Part shown: in pieces, positions 1 through 9,956 of the stretch
How the letters are laid out: each line of letters opens with the position of its first letter
How positions within the stretch are numbered: the first letter of the stretch is position 1
NCBI GenBank assembly: GCA_902777005.1
Contig: CACYSB010000012.1
Span: 1 to 64,000, forward strand
Source of the DNA: an uncultured Bacteroidota bacterium
Lineage (GTDB): Bacteria; Bacteroidota; Bacteroidia; Bacteroidales; P3
DNA: 64,000 bases
Direction: 5' to 3'
Notes under the pieces: model-generated
Database searches by the model: none
Told to the model about the DNA's origin: nothing
The model's input: the letters and a program-made list of their open reading frames with translations, nothing else
Made by a program: the position numbers and the translations under genes

Positions 1-28
1 TGCACGAAAGATATCAACAACCCGTCCA

Positions 29-127
29 CTCCGCACCCTCTCCGTACCCGCTCCGACTGTTCTACGGTTGTTTAACGGTTTTCCGTCGGAGAGGGGTCGT
101 AGAGGATACGGAGCAGGGCCGGAGAAC
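29..127. repeat. 11-bp phased array A
   Basis: Nine consecutive 11-bp units, each with CG at unit positions 4-5 (9 of 9). The third unit is CTCCGACTGTT, followed by CTACGGTTGTT and a TAACGG unit. The second half is roughly the reverse complement of the first, so the array could fold as an imperfect hairpin. It ends 59 bp before tamB. The gene to its left is outside the window. The rest of 1-186 holds an AT-rich stretch (134-180) in which I see no clear TAnnTTTG box. Confidence 0.85.
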
Positions 128-186
128 TGTAAGATTTTTTTCAATGTAATATAATAATACAAGGGCGTATGCGTTACATATAACGA

Positions 187-3100
187 TTGAAGAAAGTGCT
201 GAAAATAGCCGGACGCGTGTTGCTTGGGCTTCTGTTGACAGTGTATGTGGCTGTCGCAGTGGTCAATTATTCTATTGTACAATCTTACGTTGGAACGATT
301 GTCGGCAACCATTTCAGCAAGGAGTGGGGCGGCACGGTGCGCGTTGGGTCGCTGGCGGTGATGCCGTGGAACCATGCAATCCTGCATGAGGTGCTGCTTG
401 TACACCCCGACGGCGACACTATCTTAGATTGCGGAACGCTACGGCTTGGCTTCAAAAGTTTTCCTTTCATCAAGGGCGACCTGAATGAGGGTGGACACGA
501 CGCAGGCACACTGCGCTTCAAAAGTGTCTATCTTGGCAATACATACTATCACCTTGACATTCGTGACAGCGACGAGAAGGGAAGGCGCAATGTCATTAAC
601 CTCCAGTATATTATCGACTATTTCAGCAGTAACGACACAACCCCGCCAAGTGGCGGCCGCTTCACCGTGGACGTGGAGACGCTGATATTGAACCATGTGC
701 ACTACAAGATGGATTTGCCTGACCATCGCCATATAGTATTTGAGCACGGCGTCGAGATACCGCACATGGAGTTTTATGATATCTGCGCACGATTCAAGAA
801 CCTGCTTGTGGTGAACGAAGAGGTTAAGGTGCGCATGGTCCGGTTCCACACCGAGGAGCGCAGCGGCTTCACGGTGAAGGACATAAGCGGCGACGTGCAC
901 ACCGGCCGCACTGGCATCCACGCGCACAATATGGAGATTGAGACGGCGAACAGCCGTATACTGCTTGACGCCGACCTTGACTATGATGACTGGATGGGCG
1001 ACTATGTACACTGTGTCCAGCACCGCGTCGTGCTGCGCGAGGGGACGACTGTAGCCATGAGCGATATAGCCTATTGGGCGCCTGTGCTTTGGGACTACAA
1101 CGCACAGATTGATGTCTGCGGCATAATAACCGGACCTGTTGACAACTTGAATATCGACGACCTGCGGCTGAACTTCGGGCGAGATTCTAAGGTGGAGATT
1201 GACGGAAGTGTTAGCGGATTACCCGACGTGATGATTGCACGCGGGGACCTGTGTCAGCTCGATGTACGCATAGCCGAAGGCGATGCCGAGCGTCTGCTGG
1301 CAGACATGCCCGTGAGCCTCACCCCCACCCTGCGGAATCTGATAGGCGAGGTGAAGCATGTTGACTTGGCAGCGGAGATACACTGCGGAGTGGCCGACGG
1401 TGGAAGCGTAAACATTAACATGGCCAGCGGCATAGGAAACCTGCGCGCTGATTTGAAAGCCAATCCAAGACCTCACCTCGGCAAGGATGCTTGGCACGTG
1501 AACATAGACGCCAACAGCGATGGGCTGGGTATGAGCCTACTGGGCAGCGACTGGCTAACACACACCGGTTTGGCAATGAGCGTCGATGCCGACGTGCACA
1601 ACTTGAAGAGCGGGATGAAAGGCATAGACGGCAACGCCGACGTGGAGTTGACAAATCCCGTGGTACGTGGACACAAACTCAATCCGATAACTGCGCGCTG
1701 CCGCATTAAGGACGGCGAGGCCGATTTGGAGGCTCTTTCCGCCGACACACTGCTGCACTTCGAGCTAAAGGCTCACGGCGACATGGCAGCAAACGAGCAC
1801 AAATACGACGCCGACCTGCGACTCGACCGACTTGACGGTGCCGCTTTCCGTCTGCTGCCGGAACGCTTCGCCAAGCTGGCGACAACGATGCAACTGCATG
1901 CCAGGGGCAACACTTTGGACAGCCTGTCGGGCGAAGTTGTGCTGACGAACACCACTATGGGTCCTGTGCGTGTGAGGGATGTGCGCCTTGACGTGGAAAG
2001 CAACGGCGAACGCAAGCAGATAGAACTGCGCAGCGATCCGCTGGACGGCAATCTGAGCGGCAATTTCAACTACGCCGACCTACCGGTTATGGTCAGACAC
2101 ATGCTGCACGAGATAGTGCCCGAAGACCTTGGCGTCACGCCGCAGGTGAGCGACGCCGAGATGGAAGACTTGGCCGACAACAATATGCATTTCAACCTTG
2201 TGTGGAACGACGACGGCAGGTTGCTCAAAGCATTTGGCGGCAAGGCCACCGTGGCCACTGGCACCCGGATGAGTGGAAGCTACAACAGCCGCGAACTGGT
2301 GAAGATGGCACTGCGGAGCGACTCGGTACGCATAGGCGGTATTCTGCTCGACGACCTCGGCCTCGGCGGGCGGCCGTCGGCCGGAGCCTACGTACTTACC
2401 GCCGAAGCTCAGGAGTTGAAGATGGGCACGATAACGGTTCTGGAGCGGCCATCGCTGACTCTTAACAGCAACCAGTGGCGCATGTTGGCTGAACTATACT
2501 GGGGGGATAAAGACGCTCCCCGTAGCGGCGACCTGATGATGAAACTTGAGAGAGGTCTGGTGAGTGTCATGCGCCCCTACTTCTATGTCGGCAGCACACG
2601 CTGGGCTCTTGACATCGACAGTCTGGCAATAGCTGTGGCAAATGGTTTCGAAGCCGTCGGCAAAGGCATCAGCGCAGCAAGCGACGAGCAACGCATCGAG
2701 GCTGCACTCAAACTCCGCGGTCGCGAAGACGACAACATAAGCCTTAACATAGACAACTTCGACCTCAAGTTGCCATGCGAACTGCTGCTGCAAGGCACAC
2801 AGGTGGATGTTGGAGGACACATTGGCGGCCGCTTCGACATGTACGGTCTTACGGCAACACCTTATTTCAACGCTAACCTCACTATCGACAGTTGCACTGT
2901 GAACAACCAGCCACTGGGCGAGGTAGCGGTACGTAGCAACTGGAATGCCGAACTCAATATACTGAACCTGCAGCTTGCCGGAGACCGTGTGGCTGCACAC
3001 GGATGGATAGGCCTAGGCAAAAAAGAACAGGATTTGGACTTCAGGGTGGACTTCAACAGCATGGAACTGGCTCTAATGGCCCCACTGATGAAATCTTTCA

Positions 3101-4638
3101 CGTCGCGCTTTGAAGGACAACTGCACGGCACCCTGGACGTTACTGGAACTACAACAAAGCCCGACCTGATTGGCGAGGCCTTTGTCGACAACGGTGCACT
3201 TAAAGTGGATATCACCGGTGTAACCTATTATTTTAACGACACCATAACATTCAAGAACAAGCAGATACACCTCAATGATTTCATAGTGCGCGACCCGCGT
3301 GGCGACACTGCCTTAGTAACCGGAGACATACGATACAATAGTCTGGAAGACATCATTCTCGACTTAGCATTGCACACAGACAATCTACTGCTGCTTGAGC
3401 AGAAACGTGGCGAGCAGTTCTACGGCACCATACTGGCGGCAGCCGATGCCACGGTACGCGGCAGGATAGACGACATGGCCATAGACGTCAGCGCCCGCAC
3501 CAACCGCGGCTGCACATTGACAGTACCGGTGAGCGGCCAGCGCCAAGTCAAGGAGCACAATTACATCACATTCGTAAGTGATGACGACGAGACAGACAAC
3601 GAGACGGTGGAAAAAAGACAGCACACTATGCCCTTTAAACTGAGTGTCGATTTGGCCATCACACCAGACATGAGGCTCAACCTTCCGATGGATTTCTCTG
3701 AAGTGAAGGTCAACGTCGGTGCCACAGGAAGCGGAGATTTGCATATGGACCTCGATGAGAAGATACAGCCACAGGTGGTTGGTAGCTACGAAATAGCCAA
3801 CGGTAACATGAAGCTTGGCATGATGTCTGTGTTTGAAAAAAACTTTACGCTGGAGAACGGAAGCAACATGAATTTCCAAGGCAGCTTGCCTGACGCACGT
3901 TTCGACCTAAAGGCAGTGTATTCGCAGCGCGCCAACCTGAGTACCCTTACCGGTAGCCTGTCAGCTCTTGATAACACCCAGAAATACATACAAGTGGAAA
4001 ACGTCATTGCCGTAGCTGGCACACTTCGCGACCCCACCATAGGCTTCGATATAAGATTACCGGGAGCAGACGCCAGCGTTGAGGACGAAGTGTTCGCCTA
4101 CATTGACCGCAACAACGAGCGCGACATGATAAACCAGACAATGTCACTACTGCTGATGGGGCAGTTCTACAATGTCTCGGGCAATGATGTCGACAACGGT
4201 AGCACGGTAAACTACGGCTTCTCAAGCGGATATGCCATGATGGCCACTTCGGTGGGAAACATTGTGAGCGACATGGTGCAGTTCGTAAACGTCGACTTCA
4301 ACTACAAGGCGGCCACAGATGTAACCAACGAGCAGGTGGACGTAAACATCAGCAAAGACTGGGGACGGTGGTATCTGGAGAGTACTCTCGGCTATGGTGG
4401 CGAAAGGCGCGAACTTGAATCATCGGCAAAAGGCACAACAGTGCTGGATGCTCTGCTCGGATACCGTATTACACCCATGGTACACATCTATGCCTACAAC
4501 CGCACCAACACAAATGACTACACTCGTATGGACCTGCCCTACAAACAGGGCGTGGGACTTAAACTCACCAAGGACTTCGACCGTTGGGACGAGATGCTGG
4601 GCCTAAGAAAAAAACGGGAAAAGAAGAAGGGCAAATGA
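187..4638 (+). CDS. tamB: TamB-family translocation/assembly module protein
   Basis: Large inner-membrane-anchored periplasmic protein of 1483 residues, in the size range of the AsmA-like/TamB family. TamB forms a hydrophobic groove across the periplasm and is linked to outer-membrane protein assembly and phospholipid transport. One N-terminal membrane helix (about residues 8-30) is followed by long beta-repeat sequence. The C-terminal 350 residues look like the DUF490/TamB domain, with the stretch DMINQTMSLLLMGQFYN and a terminal segment ending in Lys/Arg residues. The start is TTG at 187; no in-frame ATG lies close enough to keep the membrane anchor. No tamA-like barrel gene is visible; it may lie to the left. 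The stop overlaps the next gene's start (ATGA, 4635-4638), which suggests coupled translation. Confidence 0.85.
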   Translation: MKKVLKIAGRVLLGLLLTVYVAVAVVNYSIVQSYVGTIVGNHFSKEWGGTVRVGSLAVMPWNHAILHEVLLVHPDGDTILDCGTLRLGFKSFPFIKGDLNEGGHDAGTLRFKSVYLGNTYYHLDIRDSDEKGRRNVINLQYIIDYFSSNDTTPPSGGRFTVDVETLILNHVHYKMDLPDHRHIVFEHGVEIPHMEFYDICARFKNLLVVNEEVKVRMVRFHTEERSGFTVKDISGDVHTGRTGIHAHNMEIETANSRILLDADLDYDDWMGDYVHCVQHRVVLREGTTVAMSDIAYWAPVLWDYNAQIDVCGIITGPVDNLNIDDLRLNFGRDSKVEIDGSVSGLPDVMIARGDLCQLDVRIAEGDAERLLADMPVSLTPTLRNLIGEVKHVDLAAEIHCGVADGGSVNINMASGIGNLRADLKANPRPHLGKDAWHVNIDANSDGLGMSLLGSDWLTHTGLAMSVDADVHNLKSGMKGIDGNADVELTNPVVRGHKLNPITARCRIKDGEADLEALSADTLLHFELKAHGDMAANEHKYDADLRLDRLDGAAFRLLPERFAKLATTMQLHARGNTLDSLSGEVVLTNTTMGPVRVRDVRLDVESNGERKQIELRSDPLDGNLSGNFNYADLPVMVRHMLHEIVPEDLGVTPQVSDAEMEDLADNNMHFNLVWNDDGRLLKAFGGKATVATGTRMSGSYNSRELVKMALRSDSVRIGGILLDDLGLGGRPSAGAYVLTAEAQELKMGTITVLERPSLTLNSNQWRMLAELYWGDKDAPRSGDLMMKLERGLVSVMRPYFYVGSTRWALDIDSLAIAVANGFEAVGKGISAASDEQRIEAALKLRGREDDNISLNIDNFDLKLPCELLLQGTQVDVGGHIGGRFDMYGLTATPYFNANLTIDSCTVNNQPLGEVAVRSNWNAELNILNLQLAGDRVAAHGWIGLGKKEQDLDFRVDFNSMELALMAPLMKSFTSRFEGQLHGTLDVTGTTTKPDLIGEAFVDNGALKVDITGVTYYFNDTITFKNKQIHLNDFIVRDPRGDTALVTGDIRYNSLEDIILDLALHTDNLLLLEQKRGEQFYGTILAAADATVRGRIDDMAIDVSARTNRGCTLTVPVSGQRQVKEHNYITFVSDDDETDNETVEKRQHTMPFKLSVDLAITPDMRLNLPMDFSEVKVNVGATGSGDLHMDLDEKIQPQVVGSYEIANGNMKLGMMSVFEKNFTLENGSNMNFQGSLPDARFDLKAVYSQRANLSTLTGSLSALDNTQKYIQVENVIAVAGTLRDPTIGFDIRLPGADASVEDEVFAYIDRNNERDMINQTMSLLLMGQFYNVSGNDVDNGSTVNYGFSSGYAMMATSVGNIVSDMVQFVNVDFNYKAATDVTNEQVDVNISKDWGRWYLESTLGYGGERRELESSAKGTTVLDALLGYRITPMVHIYAYNRTNTNDYTRMDLPYKQGVGLKLTKDFDRWDEMLGLRKKREKKKGK

Positions 4639-5504
4639 GAAAGACACTTGCGCTGATATTTGTGGTCGTCATGTGGCTACCAGTAGCCGCACAGATAAAC
4701 TACAGTGTGGACTCCATGCGCGTGGCGAATGCAGAATGGAGCGTAGACACCATGGAAGGCTTCTACCTCAAGCGTTACCACTTCGGCGAAGGGGCGCTTT
4801 TCTGCTCCGCACAACACCTATTCGTAATAGAGATACCTGCGCGGTCGCACCGGCGTCTGGCCTTCATCAGTGACACAGCTCTCACCTCAGTGTCGGCGCT
4901 GGCGGAGCGATGCGGTGCATATGCCGCGGTTAACGGCAGCTACTTCGACATGGATGCAGGCAATCCAGTGTGCTACCTGCGCATCGACGGCAAACCTGTA
5001 GGCGAAAACACTCCCGCAAAAACTGACTCGGTGAACCGGAAATATTATCAATATGCCACGCTGGCGCTACGCGGCGGCAGACCACGTCTGGCAGTGCCTG
5101 ACAGCAACCGCCTGTGGGAAGAAAGTCTGGCAGACAGCAACATCATGACTGCCGGTCCGATGCTGCTACGCAAAGGGGAGATGGTTCCTCAGCGCGACGA
5201 CCGCACATTTGTCACCCATCGCCACAATCGCACAGCTCTCGGCCTCCGCCCTGACGGCACCACTCTACTCGTGGTGGCCGACGGTCGTTTCAAACACACG
5301 GCCGAAGGACTCACACTGCCAGAACTGGAGATGGTGATGCGCTGGCTGGGCTGCACCGATGCCATCAATCTCGACGGTGGCGGCAGCAGCACCATGTATG
5401 TGCATGGCAAACCCCACGGTGGAGTTGTCAACTATCCATCCGACAACAAGCAGCACGACCACGAGGGTCAGAGGCCTGTTTCAAACGCCATCCTAGTGCT
5501 TTAG
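4635..5504 (+). CDS. Phosphodiester glycosidase family (NAGPA-like) secreted protein
   Basis: 289-residue protein with a signal peptide (MRKTLALIFVVVMWLPVAAQ). An in-frame upstream ATG at 4584 lies inside tamB and would bury the signal peptide, so 4635 is the start. The family (formerly DUF2233) is related to the human enzyme that uncovers N-acetylglucosamine-1-phosphodiester; bacterial members are thought to cut sugar phosphodiesters. Family marks seen are AAVNGSYFD near residue 95, a TAGPML segment, and the near-terminal INLDGGGSSTMYVHG, the most conserved block. Substrate is unknown. It shares ATGA with tamB and so is probably in the same transcript. Its stop overlaps the stop of the convergent small lipoprotein gene by 4 bp. 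Confidence 0.82.
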   Translation: MRKTLALIFVVVMWLPVAAQINYSVDSMRVANAEWSVDTMEGFYLKRYHFGEGALFCSAQHLFVIEIPARSHRRLAFISDTALTSVSALAERCGAYAAVNGSYFDMDAGNPVCYLRIDGKPVGENTPAKTDSVNRKYYQYATLALRGGRPRLAVPDSNRLWEESLADSNIMTAGPMLLRKGEMVPQRDDRTFVTHRHNRTALGLRPDGTTLLVVADGRFKHTAEGLTLPELEMVMRWLGCTDAINLDGGGSSTMYVHGKPHGGVVNYPSDNKQHDHEGQRPVSNAILVL

Positions 5505-5725
5505 CGTTTCTTGTACTCCTGACCTATCTCACTGGGGTTCATGCGCTCGTTTGCCTCTACGCAACCGCGGCGTCCCGAACTGTAGGCTGTGCACTTGACA
5601 TCGGGGTTCACATACAAGATCTCCTCGCGACCATTGTCGTAGCAATAGCACGTCTTACTGTCGCAAGCGGCCATTGCAAGAGCCGCCACAGCGGCGAATG
5701 CCGCCAACAATATCTTCTTCTTCAT
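5501..5725 (-). CDS. Small Cys-rich lipoprotein
   Basis: 74 residues. It starts MKKKILLAAFAAVAALAMAAC, a good type II signal peptide with lipobox AMAAC. The mature part holds CYCYDNGREE and two further cysteines, suggesting disulfides or metal binding, but no known domain. It is last in a minus-strand operon: its ATG overlaps the GH92 stop (ATGA, 5722-5725). Function unknown. It may be a surface lipoprotein accompanying the glycan genes upstream. Confidence 0.7.
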   Translation of the reverse strand: MKKKILLAAFAAVAALAMAACDSKTCYCYDNGREEILYVNPDVKCTAYSSGRRGCVEANERMNPSEIGQEYKKR

Positions 5726-8331
5726 CTTATTACAATTTCATCAATAAACAACCATGCCTGCTCGCCGGCACTAATGTGCCAGTCGGGCAACTTGCCGTAA
5801 TTCTCAACAGTTACTTTGAAGTACTTGGCACGGACCTTTTTAATCACAGCGAAGAGTTGTGTAGTGCTATCCTCCTGACGCTGCCGGGCACTCTCGCTCC
5901 CAAGCGCCTCTAACAACTCAGGTACCATGCCATATAACTGCCAGTTCTCGCCATCGGCGCTGTACTCTATCTTCACTCTCTTGGGGTAGAATATCCAACT
6001 GCGCATATTCTCCAAACAGTTCACGCCAACCATCTGCACCGTCTGCTCTTCGTCAAGTTCTACCACTGCCTTCATATCACCTTGCCAGCCTTGCCAGCCA
6101 CCTATGCGGTAGTTGGTAGTACCGTAGATATTGTCCACCATGCCCTCGGGACCGTTCTCTGTATACTGCGGAGCAGGCTGCGTGAGGTATGTGACATGCT
6201 TGTCGGTAGAGACCCTCACCTCTTTGTGGCTCACCTTCTGAGAAGGCAACCTGCCTTCCCACTGGGCAACGGTGTCGCTCACTTTGTCGCGGTCGCTCTG
6301 CATACGCCAGTCGTCAAAGACTGGGCAGGGGGTAATGCGGTACTCTTTGGGGCAATCGTACAACGTAACTGACAGGGGAGCACGCTCGAAGTCCTCCACC
6401 TTGAAGATAGGCTTTGTCTCCACCCAAATATCACTACCAGGGCACACCTCATACATACCAAGGGAGGCCAGAACATACCAGGCACTCATTTGGCCGCAGT
6501 CCTCGTTGCCACACAGGCCGTCGGGTTTGGAGGTATAGAGTTCGTCGATAATCTTATGCACATACTTCTCCGTCTTCTTAGGCTGGCCGAGTATGGAATA
6601 CAGCCAAGCTGCATGATGGCTCGGCTCGTTGCCGTGGGCGTACATACCTATCAAGCCTGTCACGTCGACCTGGTCGCGGCCACTCATGCTGTTTCTACCC
6701 TCAAAGAGGCTGTCGAGGAAGGCTATGGCCACGTCCTTACCGCCCAGATGCGAAACCCAAGCGTCAATGTCGTGCGGCACATAGGTGCTGTACTGCCACG
6801 AGTTGGCCTCGGTGAAGTGGTTGTTCACCTCCGTAGGTTCGAAGGGCGTCACCCATCCACCGTTACGCTTTGCGTGGGCAAAGCCATTGCTGTCTATGAC
6901 GTTCTGCCAGCTCTGGCTGCGTATCCAGTATGTGCGGGCCGTCTCTTTGTCACCTGCCATCTCGGCCATCTGCGCAATGCACCAGTCGTCATAGGCATAT
7001 TCCAGTGTCTTACTTACACTTTCATTATCAAGCTCAGAAGAGAGGTAGCCCTGTTCACCGTAGGCACGGTGCGCCTCGGTGCGGTTGCTGGTAGCCACCA
7101 TGGCGTCGAGCAGCTGCTTGGGGGTATACCCGGCAAGTGTACCGTCAGGCTCTGCCAAATGGATGTATGCCTCGAGCATCATGGGCACCGCGTGGTAGCC
7201 TATCATACAGTGTGTCTCGTAGCCTGCCAGCTCCCACATAGGCAACTCCCCACCCTGCTCGTAATTCTTCATGGCCGTGTAGACAAAATCCACCGTGCGC
7301 TCGGGCTCTATCTGCGTCAGCAGTGGGTGCAGCGCGCGATACGTGTCCCACAGCGAGAACACCGTATACACTTCCCTACCCTCGTCGGCAACATGAATCT
7401 TGTTGTCGATGCCGCGGTAGCGGCCATCGGCATCGCTCCACAGGTAGGGCGACGTCATACAGTGGTAGAGGGCTGTGTAGAAACAGCGGCGCTGTTCCTT
7501 GCTGCCACCCTTCACCTTCAGCTTGCCGAGGGCGGCCTCCCAGGTGCTGTCGGCACCCTTTCGCGCAGCGTCGAAGTCTTTGTACTCGGCGGTATTGAGG
7601 TTATTGACAGCTCCCTCGATGTCAACACCGCTGATGGCAACCTGAAGCTCCAGCTGCCCGGCGTTGCCTATCATGACACGTGCCTGCGTGGAGTCGGCGT
7701 TGTAGACCACCTCCTTGAAAGGCACATTGCCGCGTATGGCGTAGAACAGGTGCTGGTCGGGGTTCCACGCGCTACTCTCGCGCCAGCCGACAATGAGGCC
7801 GTCGCGCTCCATTATCTTGCCGCTGAGCAGCACATCACGGTGGTGCAAATCCAGCACAAATCCGTTATTCTTCCTCTGCGCATAGCTATAGCGGTGGTAT
7901 GCCACGCGGCGGTCGGCGGTGAGCTCCACGGTGGTGCCGTTTTCGTCCAGCAGCACCCTGTAGTAGCCAGCCTTTGCCACCTCGCTCCTGTGGCTGAAGT
8001 AACTCTTGTATTGGTCCCTGTCCAACGGGCACTTCCCCACAACCGGCATCAGCAGCACGTCGCCGTAGTCGGAGCAGCCGGTGCCGCTGAGGTGGGTGTG
8101 GCTGAAGCCGTAGATGGTGTCGTCGCTGTAGTGGTAGCCGCTGCAACCGTCCCAGCCGTCAAGCCGCGTGTCGGGCGAAGGCTGTATCTGCCCGAAGGGC
8201 ACAATGGCACCGGGGAACGTGTGCCCGTGGCCGTCGGTACCCACCATAGGGTTCACATACGATGTGAGCGATTTATCGCCGCAAGCGGCAAACAACAAGG
8301 CAATGCCCAGCAGACAAACTATTCTTTTCAT
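5722..8331 (-). CDS. GH92 family alpha-mannosidase, lipoprotein
   Basis: 869-residue exported exo-mannosidase of glycoside hydrolase family 92, a calcium-dependent family acting on alpha-linked mannose of N-glycans and mannans. It starts with a lipoprotein signal (MKRIVCLLGIALLFAAC) followed by the family's N-terminal block NPMVGTDGHGHTFPG. The catalytic half has MWELAGYETHCMIGYH and the signature CGNEDCGQMSAWYV with its acidic pair. After the GH92 region, roughly the last 180 residues contain a jelly-roll-like stretch (GGWQGWQGDMKAVVELDEEQ ... IEYSADGENW) resembling an F5/8 type C (CBM32-like) domain. An ATG two codons upstream (8337) would overlap the ROK stop as ATGA and is also possible. 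A much longer upstream frame is only antisense-like overlap with ROK. It lies between a ROK kinase and a small lipoprotein. Confidence 0.9.
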   Translation of the reverse strand: MKRIVCLLGIALLFAACGDKSLTSYVNPMVGTDGHGHTFPGAIVPFGQIQPSPDTRLDGWDGCSGYHYSDDTIYGFSHTHLSGTGCSDYGDVLLMPVVGKCPLDRDQYKSYFSHRSEVAKAGYYRVLLDENGTTVELTADRRVAYHRYSYAQRKNNGFVLDLHHRDVLLSGKIMERDGLIVGWRESSAWNPDQHLFYAIRGNVPFKEVVYNADSTQARVMIGNAGQLELQVAISGVDIEGAVNNLNTAEYKDFDAARKGADSTWEAALGKLKVKGGSKEQRRCFYTALYHCMTSPYLWSDADGRYRGIDNKIHVADEGREVYTVFSLWDTYRALHPLLTQIEPERTVDFVYTAMKNYEQGGELPMWELAGYETHCMIGYHAVPMMLEAYIHLAEPDGTLAGYTPKQLLDAMVATSNRTEAHRAYGEQGYLSSELDNESVSKTLEYAYDDWCIAQMAEMAGDKETARTYWIRSQSWQNVIDSNGFAHAKRNGGWVTPFEPTEVNNHFTEANSWQYSTYVPHDIDAWVSHLGGKDVAIAFLDSLFEGRNSMSGRDQVDVTGLIGMYAHGNEPSHHAAWLYSILGQPKKTEKYVHKIIDELYTSKPDGLCGNEDCGQMSAWYVLASLGMYEVCPGSDIWVETKPIFKVEDFERAPLSVTLYDCPKEYRITPCPVFDDWRMQSDRDKVSDTVAQWEGRLPSQKVSHKEVRVSTDKHVTYLTQPAPQYTENGPEGMVDNIYGTTNYRIGGWQGWQGDMKAVVELDEEQTVQMVGVNCLENMRSWIFYPKRVKIEYSADGENWQLYGMVPELLEALGSESARQRQEDSTTQLFAVIKKVRAKYFKVTVENYGKLPDWHISAGEQAWLFIDEIVIR

Positions 8332-8333
8332 AA

Positions 8334-9299
8334 TCATTTCGGCATCTTGATGAGTGCAGCGGCACCAAGTATGGCCACCTCGTTGGCCTTCAACTCGCTC
8401 ATGCGGATATGGCAGCTGCCTACATAAATATTGAGCAGATACTTGTCGAACGCGGCGCGCAACGGCTTCAGCAACGGCTCGCCCACCTGAGCGGGACCTC
8501 CCATGAGGAATATGGCCTCCGGAGCCGAGAAGGTCACACTGTTGGCCATTGCCAGACCCAGCCAGTCGCCCACCTTCTCCCACGTCCTGAGGGCCACGGG
8601 GTCGCCCTGATGCGCCGCCTCGCCGATAAGCTTGCTCGTAATCTCGGCGTCGGGCACCTCCTTGAGCATACGCTCCTGGTCGGGGTTCTCGCGGCGCAGC
8701 TCTATGTATGTCTGCACTATGCCGCGTGCCGACGTGTAGGTCTCAAGGCAGCCTTCCCTGCCGCACGAGCACTTGCGCCCGTGAGGGATGAGGATGTTGT
8801 GCCCCAGCTCGCCAGCGCCGCCGGTGCTGCCATGCACCAGCTTGCCGTCGACCACTATGCCGCTGCCCACGCCGGTGCCAAGGGTAAACATAATAAAGTG
8901 CTTCATGCCTTTGGCGCCGCCGTAGACATACTCGCCGTAGGCCGCCGCATTGGCGTCGTTGCTGAGCACCACCGGCACCGCCATGTATTTCTTAATCTCC
9001 TTGCCGAAGTCAAGCACGCCCTTGATGGTGAGGTTCGGTGCATTGTCCACGCAGCCAGTGTAGAAGTTGCCGTTCGGCGCTCCGATACCTATGCCCTCCA
9101 GCTCCACGGCCTCGCCGTCTTTGCCCTGCTGCTCCTCCACCATGTCCTTTATCTCGCGCATCATGTCGCGCACATATGGCTCAAGCTCCGTATAGGCATT
9201 GGTCGGAATGTTCCGGCGCTGGATTATATTACCGTTCTCGGTCACCATACCCATGTCGGTGTTGGTGCCGCCCATGTCAACTCCAATAGTGTATTTCAT
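8334..9299 (-). CDS. ROK family sugar kinase (glucokinase-like)
   Basis: 321-residue cytoplasmic kinase of the ROK family, which phosphorylates hexoses such as glucose, mannose or N-acetyl sugars with ATP. Visible marks are the phosphate-binding IGVDMGGTN (residues 5-13), the catalytic Asp in SNDANAAAYGE (D115), the GTGVGSGIV loop (141-149), and the zinc site with H167 and CSCGREGC (C177, C179, C184). There is no DNA-binding N-terminus, so it is a kinase and not a NagC-type repressor. It sits directly before the GH92 mannosidase and 12 bp after an outer-membrane protein gene, which fits use of the released sugar. Substrate (glucose or mannose) cannot be told from sequence. Confidence 0.9.
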   Translation of the reverse strand: MKYTIGVDMGGTNTDMGMVTENGNIIQRRNIPTNAYTELEPYVRDMMREIKDMVEEQQGKDGEAVELEGIGIGAPNGNFYTGCVDNAPNLTIKGVLDFGKEIKKYMAVPVVLSNDANAAAYGEYVYGGAKGMKHFIMFTLGTGVGSGIVVDGKLVHGSTGGAGELGHNILIPHGRKCSCGREGCLETYTSARGIVQTYIELRRENPDQERMLKEVPDAEITSKLIGEAAHQGDPVALRTWEKVGDWLGLAMANSVTFSAPEAIFLMGGPAQVGEPLLKPLRAAFDKYLLNIYVGSCHIRMSELKANEVAILGAAALIKMPK

Positions 9300-9311
9300 A
9301 ACCTTGCAGAA

Positions 9312-9842
9312 TTAGAAGCAATAACGCACACCTGCCGCAACACCAAGGTCGAAGAGCGAGCGCGAATCGGACAGGTGCAGGAAATCAAGCATCGGGCGCA
9401 CGTCAAGCGACACCTGCAGGGGGAAGTCGAACTTGTACTCCACACCGCCCTGTGCGCCGGCGGCCAGACGCATATAGAAGTCGCCATCATGGTTGGAGCC
9501 CAGACCAAGCTGCGCGGCGGGACCCACAAACCAACCGAAACCCTTGACGATGTTGAACGTCCACTGGTAAGAGCCCGTGGCTGTGACCACATAGTAGGAG
9601 GGATAGCCTGTGCTGGAATAGCTGACGCCGGGCGCTACATGGGTCGAATAGGTCTTTGTCATCACGCCAAAGCTGGCGCCGAAGTCAGCCTCGATGCGGT
9701 TGTTGCCGCCCATGCCGTAGAGGAGCGAAGCCTCAATGCCACTGGTCAGACCGCTGTAGAAACGGCCGCCGAGGCTAACCTGCGAAAAAGCCATGCCGCC
9801 AAACACGACGACGGCCACAAAAGTAAGCACGATTTTCTTCAT
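9312..9842 (-). CDS. Outer-membrane beta-barrel protein
   Basis: 176 residues with a signal peptide (MKKIVLTFVAVVVFGGMAFSQ) and an alternating hydrophobic, Gly/Tyr-rich body ending in an aromatic residue (GVAAGVRYCF), typical of a small eight-strand-like outer-membrane barrel. The start is set at 9842 because 19 extra upstream codons would precede the signal peptide and overlap the promoter. It is the first gene of a four-gene minus-strand operon (barrel, ROK, GH92, lipoprotein) and has the best promoter match in the window just upstream. Role unknown; no SusC/SusD pair is present. Confidence 0.75.
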   Translation of the reverse strand: MKKIVLTFVAVVVFGGMAFSQVSLGGRFYSGLTSGIEASLLYGMGGNNRIEADFGASFGVMTKTYSTHVAPGVSYSSTGYPSYYVVTATGSYQWTFNIVKGFGWFVGPAAQLGLGSNHDGDFYMRLAAGAQGGVEYKFDFPLQVSLDVRPMLDFLHLSDSRSLFDLGVAAGVRYCF

Positions 9843-9896
9843 GATTGCACTGTTTCTTATAATTATTGTGTATTGATTCCTATCTTTAATCAAATG

Positions 9897-9927
9897 CAAA
9901 AATACACTTTTTTTTCAACCCGACAAA
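9897..9927 (-). promoter_or_regulatory. Bacteroidota promoter for the barrel-ROK-GH92 operon
   Basis: On the minus strand the -33 element TTTG (9927-9924) and the -7 element TATTTTTG (9904-9897) are exact matches to TTTG-N19-TAnnTTTG. The -7 box ends 54 bp before the ATG at 9842. Array B begins 30 bp upstream of the -33 element. Confidence 0.85.
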
Positions 9928-9956
9928 ATATTTTCGTTTGCACCTTGACACCGAAG

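Noticed and set aside
29..127. Arrays A-F considered as CRISPR
   Set aside because: Units are 11 bp, contiguous and without spacers; no cas genes are present.
6490..8427. Long plus-strand open frame (645 codons) opposite the GH92 gene
   Set aside because: Antisense to a clear GH92 enzyme; composition is typical of a shadow frame in GC-rich coding DNA (many Val/His/Leu, no domain).
8332..8583. N-terminal extension of the GH92 protein by 84 residues
   Set aside because: The extension overlaps the ROK gene in another frame and would hide the lipoprotein signal peptide.
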